Of a stretch of DNA of 64,000 nucleotides, positions 32,495-44,171 are shown piece by piece. This DNA is from Lolium rigidum. Its lineage: Eukaryota; Streptophyta; Magnoliopsida; Poales; Poaceae. The position numbers were made by a program, and so were the translations under genes. The stretch spans positions 42,768,869-42,832,868 of the forward strand of contig NC_061514.1 of NCBI RefSeq assembly GCF_022539505.1, read 5' to 3'. The notes beneath the pieces are model-generated. The model did no database searches. It was not told the origin of the DNA and was given only the letters and a program-made list of their open reading frames with translations. Position 1 is the stretch's first letter. Each line of letters starts with the position of its first letter.

Positions 32495-33666
32495 TGTTAT
32501 CACCAGATTTTGGCCAAATCAGGAGATGGGCCGTAAGTGAAGATGGGCTTGAAAGATACACGCGTGGAGCATCTTTGAAGCGGCCTTGCACGAAGAGTTT
32601 GGGCTAGATTGCCCATGTATCTGTAAATATAGTAGATCGTATTTTAATTTAGATTAAAATATAGAGTTTATCTCGTGCACGGTTAGGTGCACGCCCGAAT
32701 TAGAAAGTCCCTTGGACTATAAATATGTATCTAGGGTTATCAGAAAAGGAGGACAATCACGTTCACAACAAACACAAATCAGGCGCATCGCCACCCCTTC
32801 TTTCGAGGGTTTCTCCCGGGTAAGCATCATGCTGCCTAGATCGCATCTTGCGATCTAGGCAGCACACGTTTATTCGTTTACCTTTTGTTGCTCGTGCTGA
32901 AGCATTGTTGATGGCGAGTAGCACTACTTATCGTAGATATTTTGGGGCTTGCATAGATGCTTTTCTTACGCATATCTGCTTAGCTGTGCTGTCCCTCGAT
33001 ATCTAGCTGCCCTTACACCTATACAGGTGTAAGGGCAGCATCTTGCTTGTTCGTTACTTAGTAGATCCGATCTGTTATAGTTGCTCCTTGTTCCTCAAGG
33101 ATTAGTTTAATATCTGCATGATTAGGCCTTATGCTGGGGTTGGACGATCCGGTAGTGCATTAGGTGTTGTTTGCCGTTCCTATAAGGGATGTTCCGGGAA
33201 TTGACTTAAACGTTGGTTTTTAGGCCTCTTATAGGGGTAGTTTTCACCATCTTTCGTATCTGCTAGGCCCAACTACGCGTAGGATGTTCCGGTTATGCGG
33301 TGAAAACCCTAAACTGTCGTAGATTGGTTTAGCTTTGTTTTGATCAAGCAGGGTCCCCATGTCATTGAAAATCCAACGTGAACCATGGGGCGATCGGCTC
33401 TTTGAGCCGATCCGCGAGGCAACCTCGAGAGCCGATAGGGCTCGTATTTAATGTTTACGTGTCCGCCATGCAGGAAACTAATCGAAGCAATCCAACACCT
33501 TCCTGGCCAGGTATAGGTCAGGTGGCACGCCCTTGCAACCGCCAGGACGTGTGCCGGAGCATTTGCGGGACGACGTCGAGGGACCAGGGCCCACTGCAGC
33601 CTTGGAAGCCTCCCGGCTCTTCGTGTTGCTTAACCGCTGCTCGCCGGTGGGTTTTGGCAGGCAACA
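32495..33666 (+). repeat. 3' LTR of element D (about 1.17 kb)
   Basis: Begins TGTTATCACCAGATTTTGGC right after a purine-rich ACCAGGGGGCATG tract and ends GGCAGGCAACA, giving TGTT...AACA ends. It has a TATA box (32718-32725) and two perfect hairpins downstream of it: arms 32830-32845/32849-32864 (16 bp) and 33006-33020/33025-33039 (15 bp). A third perfect inverted repeat GATCGGCTC/GAGCCGATC lies at 33392-33412. The exact first base could be 32493. Confidence 0.75.
32718..32725 (+). promoter_or_regulatory. TATA box of the element D LTR
   Basis: TATAAATA in the context GGACTATAAATATGTATC. The two strong hairpins lie about 110 and 290 bp downstream, so they would be in the transcribed R-U5 region. 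Confidence 0.7.
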
Positions 33667-34630
33667 CCAGTATATCAGGAAATAACAACCGACTAGCTTT
33701 GTCATCGTCGATGGAGAGCCGAGAGTACGAATCACCATTGTCGAGGACGTAGCAGCCGAGACAAAAACTGCGAGGATAATCCTCCTCGCGGTAACGACGA
33801 AAAAAGATCCAAAATCGATTTGGCGAAGCAAGATCCGAAGGCCCATATACCTAGAAAATTGTGATCGTTCAACACCACCATTGATGCCAAGATCTCGTTG
33901 CTGAACGAAAGGCCGATGCCATCTCTATTGAGGGGAAACCAACAAGAAGGCGGCTACCAAAATCCTAACATAATCTAATGAAAATAATACTTTTATTGGA
34001 AACTCCATGCATAGATCGGGTTCCCCACTCCTCCCGACATCGGCGAAGCCGACCGGAGGAGGGGGAACCGATCTATGGAGAAGGATGAACTAGAGGCGCC
34101 TAGGGTTGAGGCGGCGGCTGCGCGACTTGGTTCTGCTGAGAAACGGATCTGGTTACAGAGCTTCCTTGTATTAGTTGCACATGTTATCCTCAATACAAAG
34201 TAGGCTATGTTTAGAAAGAGTCACAGAAGACAAAGAAACTCCCAAAGGTAACAAAAAAAAGAAAAAAGGACACATTGCAATACCTATTTTTCTTTCAACC
34301 ATCCTCACTCCTGAGTCTATCCATAGTCCAAGCATAGAAAGTTTAGCAGCCATTTGTCCGTAGAAATAGCAAAGCTAGAGAGCATAAGTGTTGTTTCAAG
34401 TGGTACACAAAATAGAATTATATTGTTGTAACTAAGATCATCATCGTGTATTTGAGTATTCTAAGATACTCTTCACAAGTTCAAATGCCTTTCTTACAAT
34501 ATTACAAATAGTAACATCAGTTAAATTCATGCATGAAATGTAAATTTAATTCTTGCTCTCATCCTCATAATAAATACTTTCTAGCTCTTATAAGGTACAT
34601 CATGCTGCCTAAAAACAATAGCATCCGCAC
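33667..34630. other. unassigned stretch with an 80-bp imperfect palindrome
   Basis: Follows the D LTR directly. The segment CATAGATCGGGTTCCCC (from 34010) pairs with GGGGAACCGATCTATG (ending 34077), enclosing CTCCTCC/GGAGGAG. The GCCGA motif recurs here as in D. From about 34160 the sequence becomes AT-rich and may belong to the first Helitron. No gene was found, and the host part of element E expected left of the Helitrons was not identified. Confidence 0.45.
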
Positions 34631-34796
34631 CAGTGGCGGAGCCACGTTAAGTCTCTGTAGTAAATTGACTACACATGTTTTGAGCAAAACCTTAAAGAGC
34701 ACACAAAAAAGGATGCATAAATTTAGGAAAAAAATACAAGATTTAGAGATTTAATATACTTGACATCACAGCTTTATATCTCTGGCTCCGCCACTA
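34631..34796. mobile_element. hAT-type MITE (166 bp)
   Basis: Ends CAGTGGCGGAGCCA and TGGCTCCGCCACTA are inverted repeats with one mismatch at the outermost base. They are flanked by a perfect 8-bp target duplication ATCCGCAC (34623-34630 and 34797-34804). Eight-bp duplications and CAGTGGCGGAG ends are typical of hAT MITEs. Confidence 0.9.
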
Positions 34797-35138
34797 ATCC
34801 GCACCACCGCCCTGCCGATGGAGTTTTTTACCCCAACCATTATTGAAGATTTGCTAAGCCCCTTTTGTATGTTTGACACATAAGACTAAGATCCAGGGTT
34901 GTCTCTGAATATTTATGAATATCTAAGTGTTGTTTGGACTATTTAGAAAAGAAGTATTTCTTTATTTATACTTGTGTTTGCAACATCCATGTTTTGTAAG
35001 ACAATAATACATCTAAAATGATACGTTGTTGGATTGATAGTTATGAAGGCCCAGAACACATGCGTGAGACTTACCGCCAAAGAGTAACAACAAGACCTAG
35101 AACTTGGAACCACGTAGATGCACAACAATGATGTCTTG

Positions 35139-35281
35139 TTATTGCGTTCGGTATTATCATGATGTAGTACATTATGATATCCTTAATTTGTTTTAAAATT
35201 TTATAGTGAGTTGTGAATTATATATGTGCACTGAGAAATAAAATTTGAAAACCCGTGGCAACGCACGGGCATTTGTACTAG
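35139..35281 (+). mobile_element. Helitron 3' terminus (H1)
   Basis: A hairpin CCCGTG-GCAACG-CACGGG (35252-35269) is followed 12 nt later by CTAG (35278-35281) and a T, exactly the Helitron 3' end rule. The preceding 140 bp match the second terminus at 42120. The 5' end of this Helitron was not located. Confidence 0.8.
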
Positions 35282-36676
35282 TATCTACTCATGATGAAAA
35301 TCTTATGAAATGGGCGGCATAATCTACACTACTTATTCTGACAGGATACCAATACGTCAAGATTTTGGTCGTTTCCTTCATCGTTCCGCACGGGCTCAAC
35401 TGGGCCGAAGCCCAGCTACCAGGTCGTGAACTCGTGATGGAACCTGAACCCAGCACCCGAAACCCTTGCCCCTGAGCTCGCCATCCTCCCCCGTGACAGA
35501 AATAGAAGAGTAGGGTTCCTCCCACACATCCTCCGCCGCCGCTGCACCTGGCTGCTTCGGCCTCCGGCCTCCGCCCGCCCCTGACCAGCCGACCATCGCC
35601 AAGTCGACCCTCATCTCACCCCACATCCGTCATCCCATGGAGCAGGGCTAGCCCGCGGCCACCCCCTGCACGTCTTCGGCCCATCAAGCGGAGCTCGAGC
35701 TCGAGCTCGCCGGATGACGCTCCCTCCGCTGCGGCCTAGGACCAGCGATGCGACTACAGCCCCTCACTGTCGCTCCCTCCGCCGGCCTCCTCAAGCCAGA
35801 GACTCGCCTACACCTCGTCGGTCTGACTCCAGGTCGCGATGTACCGCGCATCCTCGTCGGCGTCTTGACCAGGATTCATCCATTCGTGGTGTCCTTGCAG
35901 CATCGCCCATGCCGCGGCCGTGTGCACCGTTGTATCCCTCGCGCTCAGTCTCCTCGCGGAACTGAGTACAATGCAGGTTTCATGGTTCAGAGCATGTACC
36001 GCCCCAGCTCGCCACCAGTGGTCAACGGAAGCTGACGGGGTCGTGTATCACCCGGTAACACCATTCCTCTGTTCCTCCTTCTCTTCCCAATGTTTGCTTT
36101 TCCCAGGATGTCCCATTGTTTTGAAATAGTATAAGTGTATAACTGGGCCAACCGTTGCGCAGCTGAGTCTGACAAACTTGATTTATACTATGATTTTGGA
36201 CACACAATTTTGTCAACTGTGGAAGTGCAAAAGCCCTTTGTGTGACATAGCATTTTGCATTTTGATCTTTCTCAGTTTTATAGAGTTAGAGATGCCAATT
36301 TGGAAAAAGAAATGAGCATTGTGGTTTATTTATTCGTACATAGAGTGTATTTGCTCAATGTTGTTTCATACCTGCAGCTTACTTCCACTTTGTGCTGTGA
36401 ATAATTTGTATCAGCCAGAGCTACTTAAGTTAATATATTCTAAAAGACTAAAAGTTATAGTTCAATTTACATTTTTGTTTGGCCTGAGATCTGAATTGTG
36501 TTTACCCTTTCAATGGAATATTTGATGTTTTGGTGTAATCACTGAAGTGCTTGCTACATGAGAATCAATGATTTTGTCTTCTGAAATGGGCTTGTTGCAC
36601 GGACATTCTTCTCAGCAAGGGGAAAGAAAAAGGGGAAGTTACACGAGTGTCAACTCTGAATTTGTCTTGAATATAG

Positions 36677-37300
36677 GTACTTGTCCCCAGAGCACGCATC
36701 GATAGGGAAGCTGATGGAGAAAAATTAACCGGACGTGTTCTCCTCTCGCACCGTGCTCCTGGAGCTCATCACTGGCCGGCAACCTGTGGACTCGTCTTGT
36801 CCCTCGATGATGAGAGCCTGGTGGAGTGGGTAAGATGATATAGCAGTAGTGACACTTTGTTATTTGTATCAGTAATTGTGACAGCATGCTCTATCCAAAT
36901 TCTTAACGCAGTCGAGGCCGCTGCTCGCCTGCTCGGTTGATGAACATAAGTTTGACGAGGTGGTGGACCCTTTGCTCGCTGGCAACTTTGCCGATGTGGA
37001 GATGTTTCGGCACTCGGCTGCAAGGAGGCCCAAGATTGGGCAGGTACGGACTAAAACACCATAATGAGCTGGCAACCACAAATTTGCACGGTGCACATCT
37101 CACCATGGACCTTCTTCGACCATCTTTCAGGTTGTTAGGATTCTAGACAGCCCAACCCTGAACAATGTGGACCTGACCAACGACGTGCAAAATGGGCTGA
37201 ACCAGATGTTCAATGTCACGGCGGACATCAGTGAAATCCAGAGGATGGCCTTCAACGGCCATGATTTCATCTGTATTTCATGTCGAAGCTTGACTGGTAG
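36677..37300 (+). pseudogene. PERK-like receptor kinase fragment (three exons)
   Basis: Exon 1 (36677-36829) encodes YLSPEHASIGKLMEK...VLLELITGRQPVD, the end of the kinase activation segment and subdomain IX, with an internal TAA and a frameshift before DESLVEW. A GTAAGA...CGCAG intron (36830-36911) leads to exon 2 (36912-37043), SRPLLACSVDEHKFDEVVDP. A GTACGG...TTTCAG intron (37044-37130) leads to exon 3 (from 37131), VVRILDSPTLNNVDL. This order and the SRPLL/VDP/VVR phrases match proline-rich extensin-like receptor kinases. The N-terminal half and catalytic loop are absent. It is a captured, decayed 3' fragment. Confidence 0.75.
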
Positions 37301-38979
37301 TGTATCAAACTGGTGCAGAAGCTCGCCACGGACCATCCATGCCCGCCTCCTCCAGGTGATTCTCCGCTGGATAACAAGTTCCTTCTTAATTTATTTGGCG
37401 GCTTCGGACGACAGACAGCGTTGAACAGGTGTGGTTCATTTGACATCTAATAGAAACTCATTTTCAGCCCATTTGCAATAGAAGCAGCGTATGTGGAGGT
37501 TATGGTAGCGAGCCCTGGTGCTCCACATCACCAATTTATTTCCAATTTTTTTGTTTTCTTTTCCCTAAAAAATCCCTATTCCTGTGATAGAAACCCATTT
37601 TCAGCACATTTGCAATGGAAGCAGTCATGTGTGCTATTATAAATCCTTCCATCCCAATCAAGTTCTTACTATTCTCTTTCATGTGTAGGTTATATCTAAA
37701 TTCGTTTAGACTTTATTCTCCAATGGTCCCTATGTTCTTATGATTAAATACATCATCTAATGTTTGCGTTTCTTTGCTTGAGTGCAGATGTACTAAAATA
37801 TGTGATGCCGGATTATTCCCACATGCCCCTGGCTCCCGGTCACAGGGATCTGCAACCGTTGGGTCTTCACCGTGGGCGCCGCCGCCTTCACGCAGGGTGC
37901 GGTTGATGGCCACCGCCTGGTCTTCACCGCGGGCGCCGCGAAATACTCGCTAAGTTCTATTGGTGGACATCTCCATGCTCCATCGACGTGTGCCGCTGGT
38001 GCCGTGAACTATCTTGGTAATCTAGGTAAGTACTGATGAGTATGTGTGTGTCCTGGTTCATGTGATTGCAAGATGTGTGGGTTTTAGGGGGAATTGCAGG
38101 AGATACTTTGGTTTGTGTGATTGTAGGACCCTAATTTTACAGGAAAGACGAAGGGCCAAATTGTCGACTGTGGTTGTCATTGCTATAGTCAGATTACTTG
38201 TATTAGGAAATATGGGGTAGTTTGAATCGATTATCAGTTATACTGATCTGCCGTTTTCTGTATATTATGCCCTACTTGAAACCAATAAGCCAACATGAGC
38301 TAAATCATTGAATTTCAACTTATTTCTACCACTTTAACACCAATAAGCCTCTATTTTCCATATGTTAAAGGATGTGTACGTTCCAAGGAATTATAGCTCA
38401 TCTAAGTTTCTTTACATTTGAGCACCAACCACATGGTAAACGAGTGATCCGTTGAACAATGCGAAACAAGTATATGAGATGCTGAATAATATATATTCTA
38501 TGCAGCTTGACTGATAATTTATGAATTGCATTCCCAGATTTCCTTGCTGTGACTCAGGTGGATATGAGGGACACATGTAATCTCAACGTACATCAGTTTT
38601 AAAAAGCAATAATTCAATGGGCACGTTCTTTGCTATGTAAAATGGCATATCATGAATTTGTAACCTGATATTCACTTCCATTTTCATAAGTTAGCAGTTA
38701 ATTTCCTGATATTTATCAATTGTGGATCATGTATCTCTTCTGAAACAGTAGTGTTGGTTAGCATATTCTCTTTTTTTGGCCTACAATTCCTTTTTATATT
38801 TAGTGTCTACAATTTGTGCATTTTAAAATGTTGTTAGAATAGCAACTGTTGGCACATGACTTTCTATTAGTTCTGATTTTTTACAAGTAGTTTTTAGCCA
38901 TTATTAAAACTAATTTCAAGGTACTGCCTAGTTTTTTTGTAGTTTCATGATCATTGATCAAAATGATGTGTACTTACAG

Positions 38980-39143
38980 GGAACTACGTGGTTTCGGGTT
39001 TGTTAAATTCCTCCACCTTGAGAGTGCCGCATATGCCAAGCAAGAAATTAATCATCAAATTATACGTGGTCAAGATATTGCAATAGTCTTGCTGAGGAGA
39101 ACAGGAAAATCCCACAAGAACTACGCTTTAGGACAAGATCAAG
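38980..39143 (+). pseudogene. SC35-like (SCL30/SCL33-type) splicing factor exon fragment
   Basis: Bounded by a TTACAG acceptor and a GTAAGT donor. It encodes RGFGFVKFLHLESAAYAKQE, an RNP1-type motif of an RNA recognition motif, followed by RGQDIAIV. After that a one-base shift moves the frame; the other frame reads AEENRKIPQEL, the diagnostic tail of plant SCL30-group RRMs. It is one exon only, without RNP2 or the RS domain, so it is a captured fragment rather than a gene. Confidence 0.75.
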
Positions 39144-41960
39144 GTAAGTACAGTATACTCTTTGTTTTATTTACTCCATGTAATATTTAGGTTGCAGTGG
39201 TGGTGAATGACCTACTACTGAAGCCGGGTAAGCAATTCATTTTATATTATTTTTCCAAGTAATTTTGGAGAAACAAGTGCATTACTCCGTGTGGGAATAA
39301 TTTGTTGCAGCTGTATGCAAATATATTTTCCTATCGTAGCAGTTTCTAAAGCTGGACGCTTCTTGTCACATTAAAAATTAGGTTTTGACAACTTTAATTA
39401 AAATATAAATTGTTTCTATTACCTCGGAAAAACCATCTTCACAATGGTCAGGATATCTGTAGCTTGTAACTGGTCGGTCAGGTGGGGTAGGGATCGACTA
39501 ATACATCAAGTTCATGTAGTGCTCAGTATTTTAAGCTTTTTTCGAGATTGCGGCTTTTTAAGCTTGATATGAACTGGATGCCACACTGAGTTGACCGTGA
39601 GGAGGGATACTATTATCTTGAATTCTTGATCTCATCTTGATTAAGTGATGGGGCTGGCAACTTTGGACGTTGCCGATTCCCAAGTCATGAGCTCCTACTC
39701 AAAATACAACTTGGGAAATGGGATGTGCTCTTACTGTCTACGTAAGGGTATTCTATGCATATAATTCGTGTGCTCGTGGTTGTGACAGAATAATAATTGT
39801 CTTTCTATTTCAAGTTTGCCTCATGATTATGTTGAATCAATTGCAGCTTCTGTATATAACCATCATGTGTGCGCATTTACATTTCTCTCTGTTGGGGACA
39901 CTCTTTAAGCGACACCACCTATGAGGTTAGCTCTCACTTATATTTGCATTGAGGATCATACTCAAACATCTGACCATTGGACAAATGATACCTGGATTGT
40001 ACTACAACTTAACTGGCCTTATTTGCTGGGAAAAGTTCTTTCAGTAAAGCCTAATTTTATTAGTACAATAGTACTATACGATAGTATTCACATTCTTGGT
40101 AAGTTCATTAGGTGAGGGATGGCTTCATATCCAAATGTTCAGGGGGTATTAAAATTTATGTGGTTCCAGGGAGGCGCAGGGTGGAAAGAGAGTGAGAGTG
40201 AGATGGAACGATACTTTATAGTAGTGGAGATACAATGAGTGGTGAAAGGAGATCTTAAATATTTAGAAGCTTAAGCAATGCACATGTCCATGCTGAAATG
40301 CACTTTGAAAAACATCCCACTTATTATTCTTACCCCAAACTTGTTTTATGCGAGCTTACTGCAGGACAAGAGCTGGCATTTTGATGGATGATGAGTATTA
40401 CTCATCCTAATCTTCTGGTACTAAACACCTAGCTGACACTTTTGAAGGAGTGAAAACTGGAAATTTTTTTTTGTTCAGCTACAGAAATTTTTGCTTATTC
40501 TTAGGAGTATTCAGAGGTAAATAATTTTTATTTTGTTTACCGTGTCAATTGCTCACTTGTTCGAGAGGTCTATTTCTTTTAGTGGTTTGACCATGGCAAA
40601 ACACTATGACATGCAAGGGAAACCATCATATGCTTACCATGATGTATGTTTCTTACTACTTGAAAATGTGCATTGGGAAACGACTATGCTTCTTTGTTTG
40701 GATTAGTTCTTCGTGAAGTTCCCAGATTGAATTGTGTGGCGTACTGTTGTAGATTAAGTATATACATTTTAGTGTAGTGCCATGTATTTGTTTGACACAA
40801 GTGTACTGGCATGTCGTCAATTGTATTAGTGTTATAAAATATATATTCTTATCTGTAGTCCATTTCCTCTGCTGATTGCTCCTAAAATTCTCGGAATAGT
40901 ATTTTGTAAGGTCCTTTATTTGCAATTAAATATTAATTCATACATCACATGTTACCTGATTGGAAATGCTTATTTGATGATATCAACGTCTTCTTTTTTC
41001 CATTTCGATTTTTTTTGGATCATGTTATGAAGCTAAGTTTCTCCCTTTGATGATTCCCTTTGGCCTCTCTTTAAGTATGAGTGTTTCCTTTACATGATTT
41101 AGGGAGCACGACAGTTGTTCTTGGCAGGTTATTAAAGGTTTGAAGGATGGAGAAAGTCGGCTGCAGAGAGACGGTGTAGAATGTCGTCATCGGTAACATC
41201 CAATCTGCCTCCCCTTTGGGCTGTAGTCGATTCTTATTTAAGATGTTATTTTTGGGTAATAAGATAGGCTCTATGATTTTTTTCATTATTCACCACTTCT
41301 GCGTGTCATTTGCAATTGGGCTTTAGTATTTCTCAGGTATCTTAAAGAATGATTTAATTGATGAACCGATATTAGCTTGACCAAAATTTGCTAAACTGCT
41401 ATGTAAGTTAACATATATATGCAATCAGAATCGATAAAGTGAAGTGCAAGATATGCACAAATCAGAGAAGAGATATTACTTTCTTTGTCAAGTAATGTAG
41501 ATTTAGAACAAAGATATTGCTTCAGAACCTGCACGCTAACATGAATTTGTGATCAAAAGCAAAACTGTTCATCTTTATGCCAAAGTATGCAGGCAGGCAT
41601 CGTGCATGAGGAGCCAGTTAGTTTCATTTGTGAGAGATGGGGAGCAGATGGAGAATCATAGATTGAGAATGCACGAAGAGCCAAAAGTTGGTCAGGGGCT
41701 GGTTTTTTTCTCTACCCCGAAGTAAATCATGCATGTTGTGGTTGTGTGAGAGACTTGAGAGTGGAGAGACTTGAGTGAGTGTATTGTTGTGATGGTGTTG
41801 ATTTTCCTGATCTTGCAGAAATGTCGAATGAGATATACAGATTGAATATTTTATTGGAGGCTCTCCAAATGAAGTTGGAGAGTGCCTAAGAGGATATGGA
41901 GAACAAGCAAGGAATTGATTGTATGATTTTGTTCTCATATATATTTCTATATGTTAGTCC
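39144..41960 (+). other. Helitron interior without recognised exons
   Basis: AT-rich, intron-like sequence. A short GT-AG bounded segment near 41128-41190 (VIKGLKDGESRLQRDG in one frame) may be another exon, but I do not recognise it. Nothing else could be supported. Confidence 0.4.
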
Positions 41961-42120
41961 CCTTTCCACCTCTTCGTATGATTGCGATAGGAATTATCAT
42001 GATGTAGTACATTATAATATTCCTAATTTGTTTTGAATTTCATATTGAGTTGTGAATTATATGTGTGCTTTGAGAAATGAAATTTGAGGACCCGTGGCAA
42101 CGCACGGGTATTTGTACTAG

Positions 42121-44168
42121 TAATAATGATTTTATAAGTACTCCTATTGCTCCACCTGCTACTACAGCAGAATTCTATGAAATTAAACCTGCTTTACTGA
42201 ATCTTGTTATGAGAGAGCAATTTTCTGGTGTTAGTACTGATGATGCTGCTGCCCATCTTAATAATTTTGTTGAACTTTGTGAAATGCAAAAGTATAAGGA
42301 TATACATGGTGATATTATAAAACTGAAATTGTTTCCTTTCTCATTAAGAGGAAGAGCTAAAGATTGGTTGCTTTCTTTGCCTAAAATTAGTATTGATTCA
42401 TGGACTAAATGTAAAGATGCTTTTATTGGTAAATATTATCCTCCTGCTAAGATTATATATTTGAGAAGTAGCATTATGAACTTTAAACAATTTGATAATG
42501 AACATGTTGCTCAAGCATGGGAGAGAATGAAATCTTTGGTAAAGAATTGCCCTACCCATGGACTGACTACTTGGATGATTATCCAAACCTTTTATGCAGG
42601 ATTGAATTTTTCCTCAAGGAACCTATTGGATTCAGCTGCTGGAGGTACTTTTATGTCCATCACCTTGGGCGCCGCGACTAAGCTTCTTGATGATATGATG
42701 ATCAATTACTCTGAATGGCACACTGAAAGAACTCCTCAAGGTAAGAAGGTAAATTTTGTTGAAGAAACCTCTTCTTTGGGTGATAAGATTGATGCTATTA
42801 TGTCTATGCTTGCAAATGGTAGATCTCATATTGTTCCTAATAATGTTCCTTTAGCTTCATTGGTTGCTCAAGAAAAAAATGTTGATGTGAATTTCATTAA
42901 TAATAATAATTTCAACAACAATGCTTATAGGAATAATTATGGTAACAACAACTATAGGCCATATCCTTCTAATAATGGTAGTGGTTATGGTAATTTTTAC
43001 AACAATAATAATAGTGTACCCTCTGGTCTTGAAGTGATGCTTAAATAATTTATTAGTACACAAACTGCTTTTAATAAAACTGTTGAAGAAAAGCTTGGTA
43101 AAATTGATGTTCTTGCTTCTAAGGTTGATAGTCTTGCTCTTGATGTTGATCTTTTAAAACTGAAAGTTATGCCTGAGGAAGTTAAAGATGCTAGGTTTGC
43201 TAAAACAAATGCCATCCAAGTTTGAATTAATGATAATATTAGAATGTTGGCTGAATTGCATGCTAGGTGGGATAGAGAAGAAAAAGAAAAACTTGCTAAA
43301 GAGAATAATGTAGCTAAAGTTTGGACTATTACCACAACTAGTAATGTTGATTCTACACATGTTGCTACACCTCCTACTATCAATGGTAAATTATTGGTGT
43401 TGGCAATGTTTCTACTCCTAGTGCAAAGCATGCAAAATTGCCTGAAACTGCTGAAACTGCTTGTGATAAAACTGCTGAAATTTTTCAAAATATTGGTGAC
43501 AATGATTCCATTGCTGTAGAACATAATGGTTTAGATTTTGATGATTGTCATATTACTGAAGTTATAAAGTTCTTACAAAAACTTGCTAGAAGTCCCAATG
43601 CTAGTGCTATAAATTTAGCCTTTACAAAACATATTACAAATGCTCTCATTAAAGCTAGGGAAGAGAAATTAAAACTTGAAGCTTCTATTTCTAGGAAGTT
43701 AGAAGATGGTTGGGAGCCCATCATTAAGATGAAATTCAATGATTTTGAATGTAATGCTTTATGTGATCTTGGTGCAAGTATTTCTATTATGCCTAAGAAA
43801 ATTTATGATATGCTTGACTTGCCACCATTGAAGAATTGTTATTTAGATGTTAATCTTGCTGATAATGTTAAAAAGAAAAACCTTTGGGGAGGATTGATAA
43901 TGTTCGCATTACGGTTAACAATAACCTTGTCCCCGTTGATTTTGTTGTCTTGGATATTGAATGCAATGCATCTTGTCCTATTGTGTTGGGAAGACCTTTT
44001 CTTCGAACCGTTGGTGCTGTTATTGATATGAAGGAAGGTAATATTAAGTATCAATTTCCTCTCAAGAAAGGTATGGAACACTTCCCTAGAAAAAGAATGA
44101 AGTTGCCTTTTGATTCTATTATTAGAACAAATTATGATGTTGATGCTTCTTCTCTTGATGTTACTTGA
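42121..44168 (+). pseudogene. gag-pro: gag-protease of element E, interrupted
   Basis: Gag core FPFSLRGRAKDWLLSLP and the segments AQAWERMKSLVKNCP and LLDSAAGGTFM identify an Athila-lineage Gag. A strongly Asn-rich region (NNNNFNNNAYRNNYGNNN) follows near 42890-43010. The frame is stopped by TAA at 43046-43048 and TGA at 43223-43225, the latter in a context consistent with a CGA codon. Frame changes lie near 43400 and in an A-rich run near 43885. Protease has CDLGASISIMPKKIYDML and PIVLGRPFLRTVGAVID. The frame closes at 44168 without any pol domain. Confidence 0.88.
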
Positions 44169-44171
44169 TTT

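Larger units (their letters stand above)
10532..33666 (+). mobile_element. element D: Tat-lineage Ty3-gypsy retrotransposon, split by element C
   Basis: D consists of 10532-13592 and 30233-33666; everything between is the nested C/B insertion. In order it carries truncated gag, protease, a stub of the region preceding reverse transcriptase, a non-coding stretch rich in GCCGAT/ATCGGC hairpins, an antisense acidic ORF, and a 3' LTR. The 5' LTR and the start of gag are lost at the junction with element A. Reverse transcriptase, RNase H and integrase are absent: only about 120 bp after the C insertion look like pol before the frame stops, so D was probably non-autonomous already before C inserted. 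Confidence 0.8.
35323..42120 (+). mobile_element. Helitron (H2) with captured gene fragments
   Basis: The 3' end is defined by hairpin CCCGTGGCAACGCACGGG (42091-42108), 8 nt of spacer and CTAG (42117-42120), followed by host T inside the gag of element E. Two 5' ends of the TC type preceded by A are possible: TCTACTCATG at 35284, directly beside H1, or TCTACACTACTTATT at 35323, which looks more like grass Helitron starts. The interior has broken exons of at least two unrelated genes in the same direction plus a GC-rich promoter/first-exon-like segment (about 35390-36050). No Rep/helicase was found, so it is non-autonomous. Confidence 0.65.

Noticed and set aside
36677..39143. A functional host kinase or SR-protein gene
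   Set aside because: Only a few exons of each are present, with internal stops and frameshifts, inside Helitron borders and in the middle of retrotransposon sequence.
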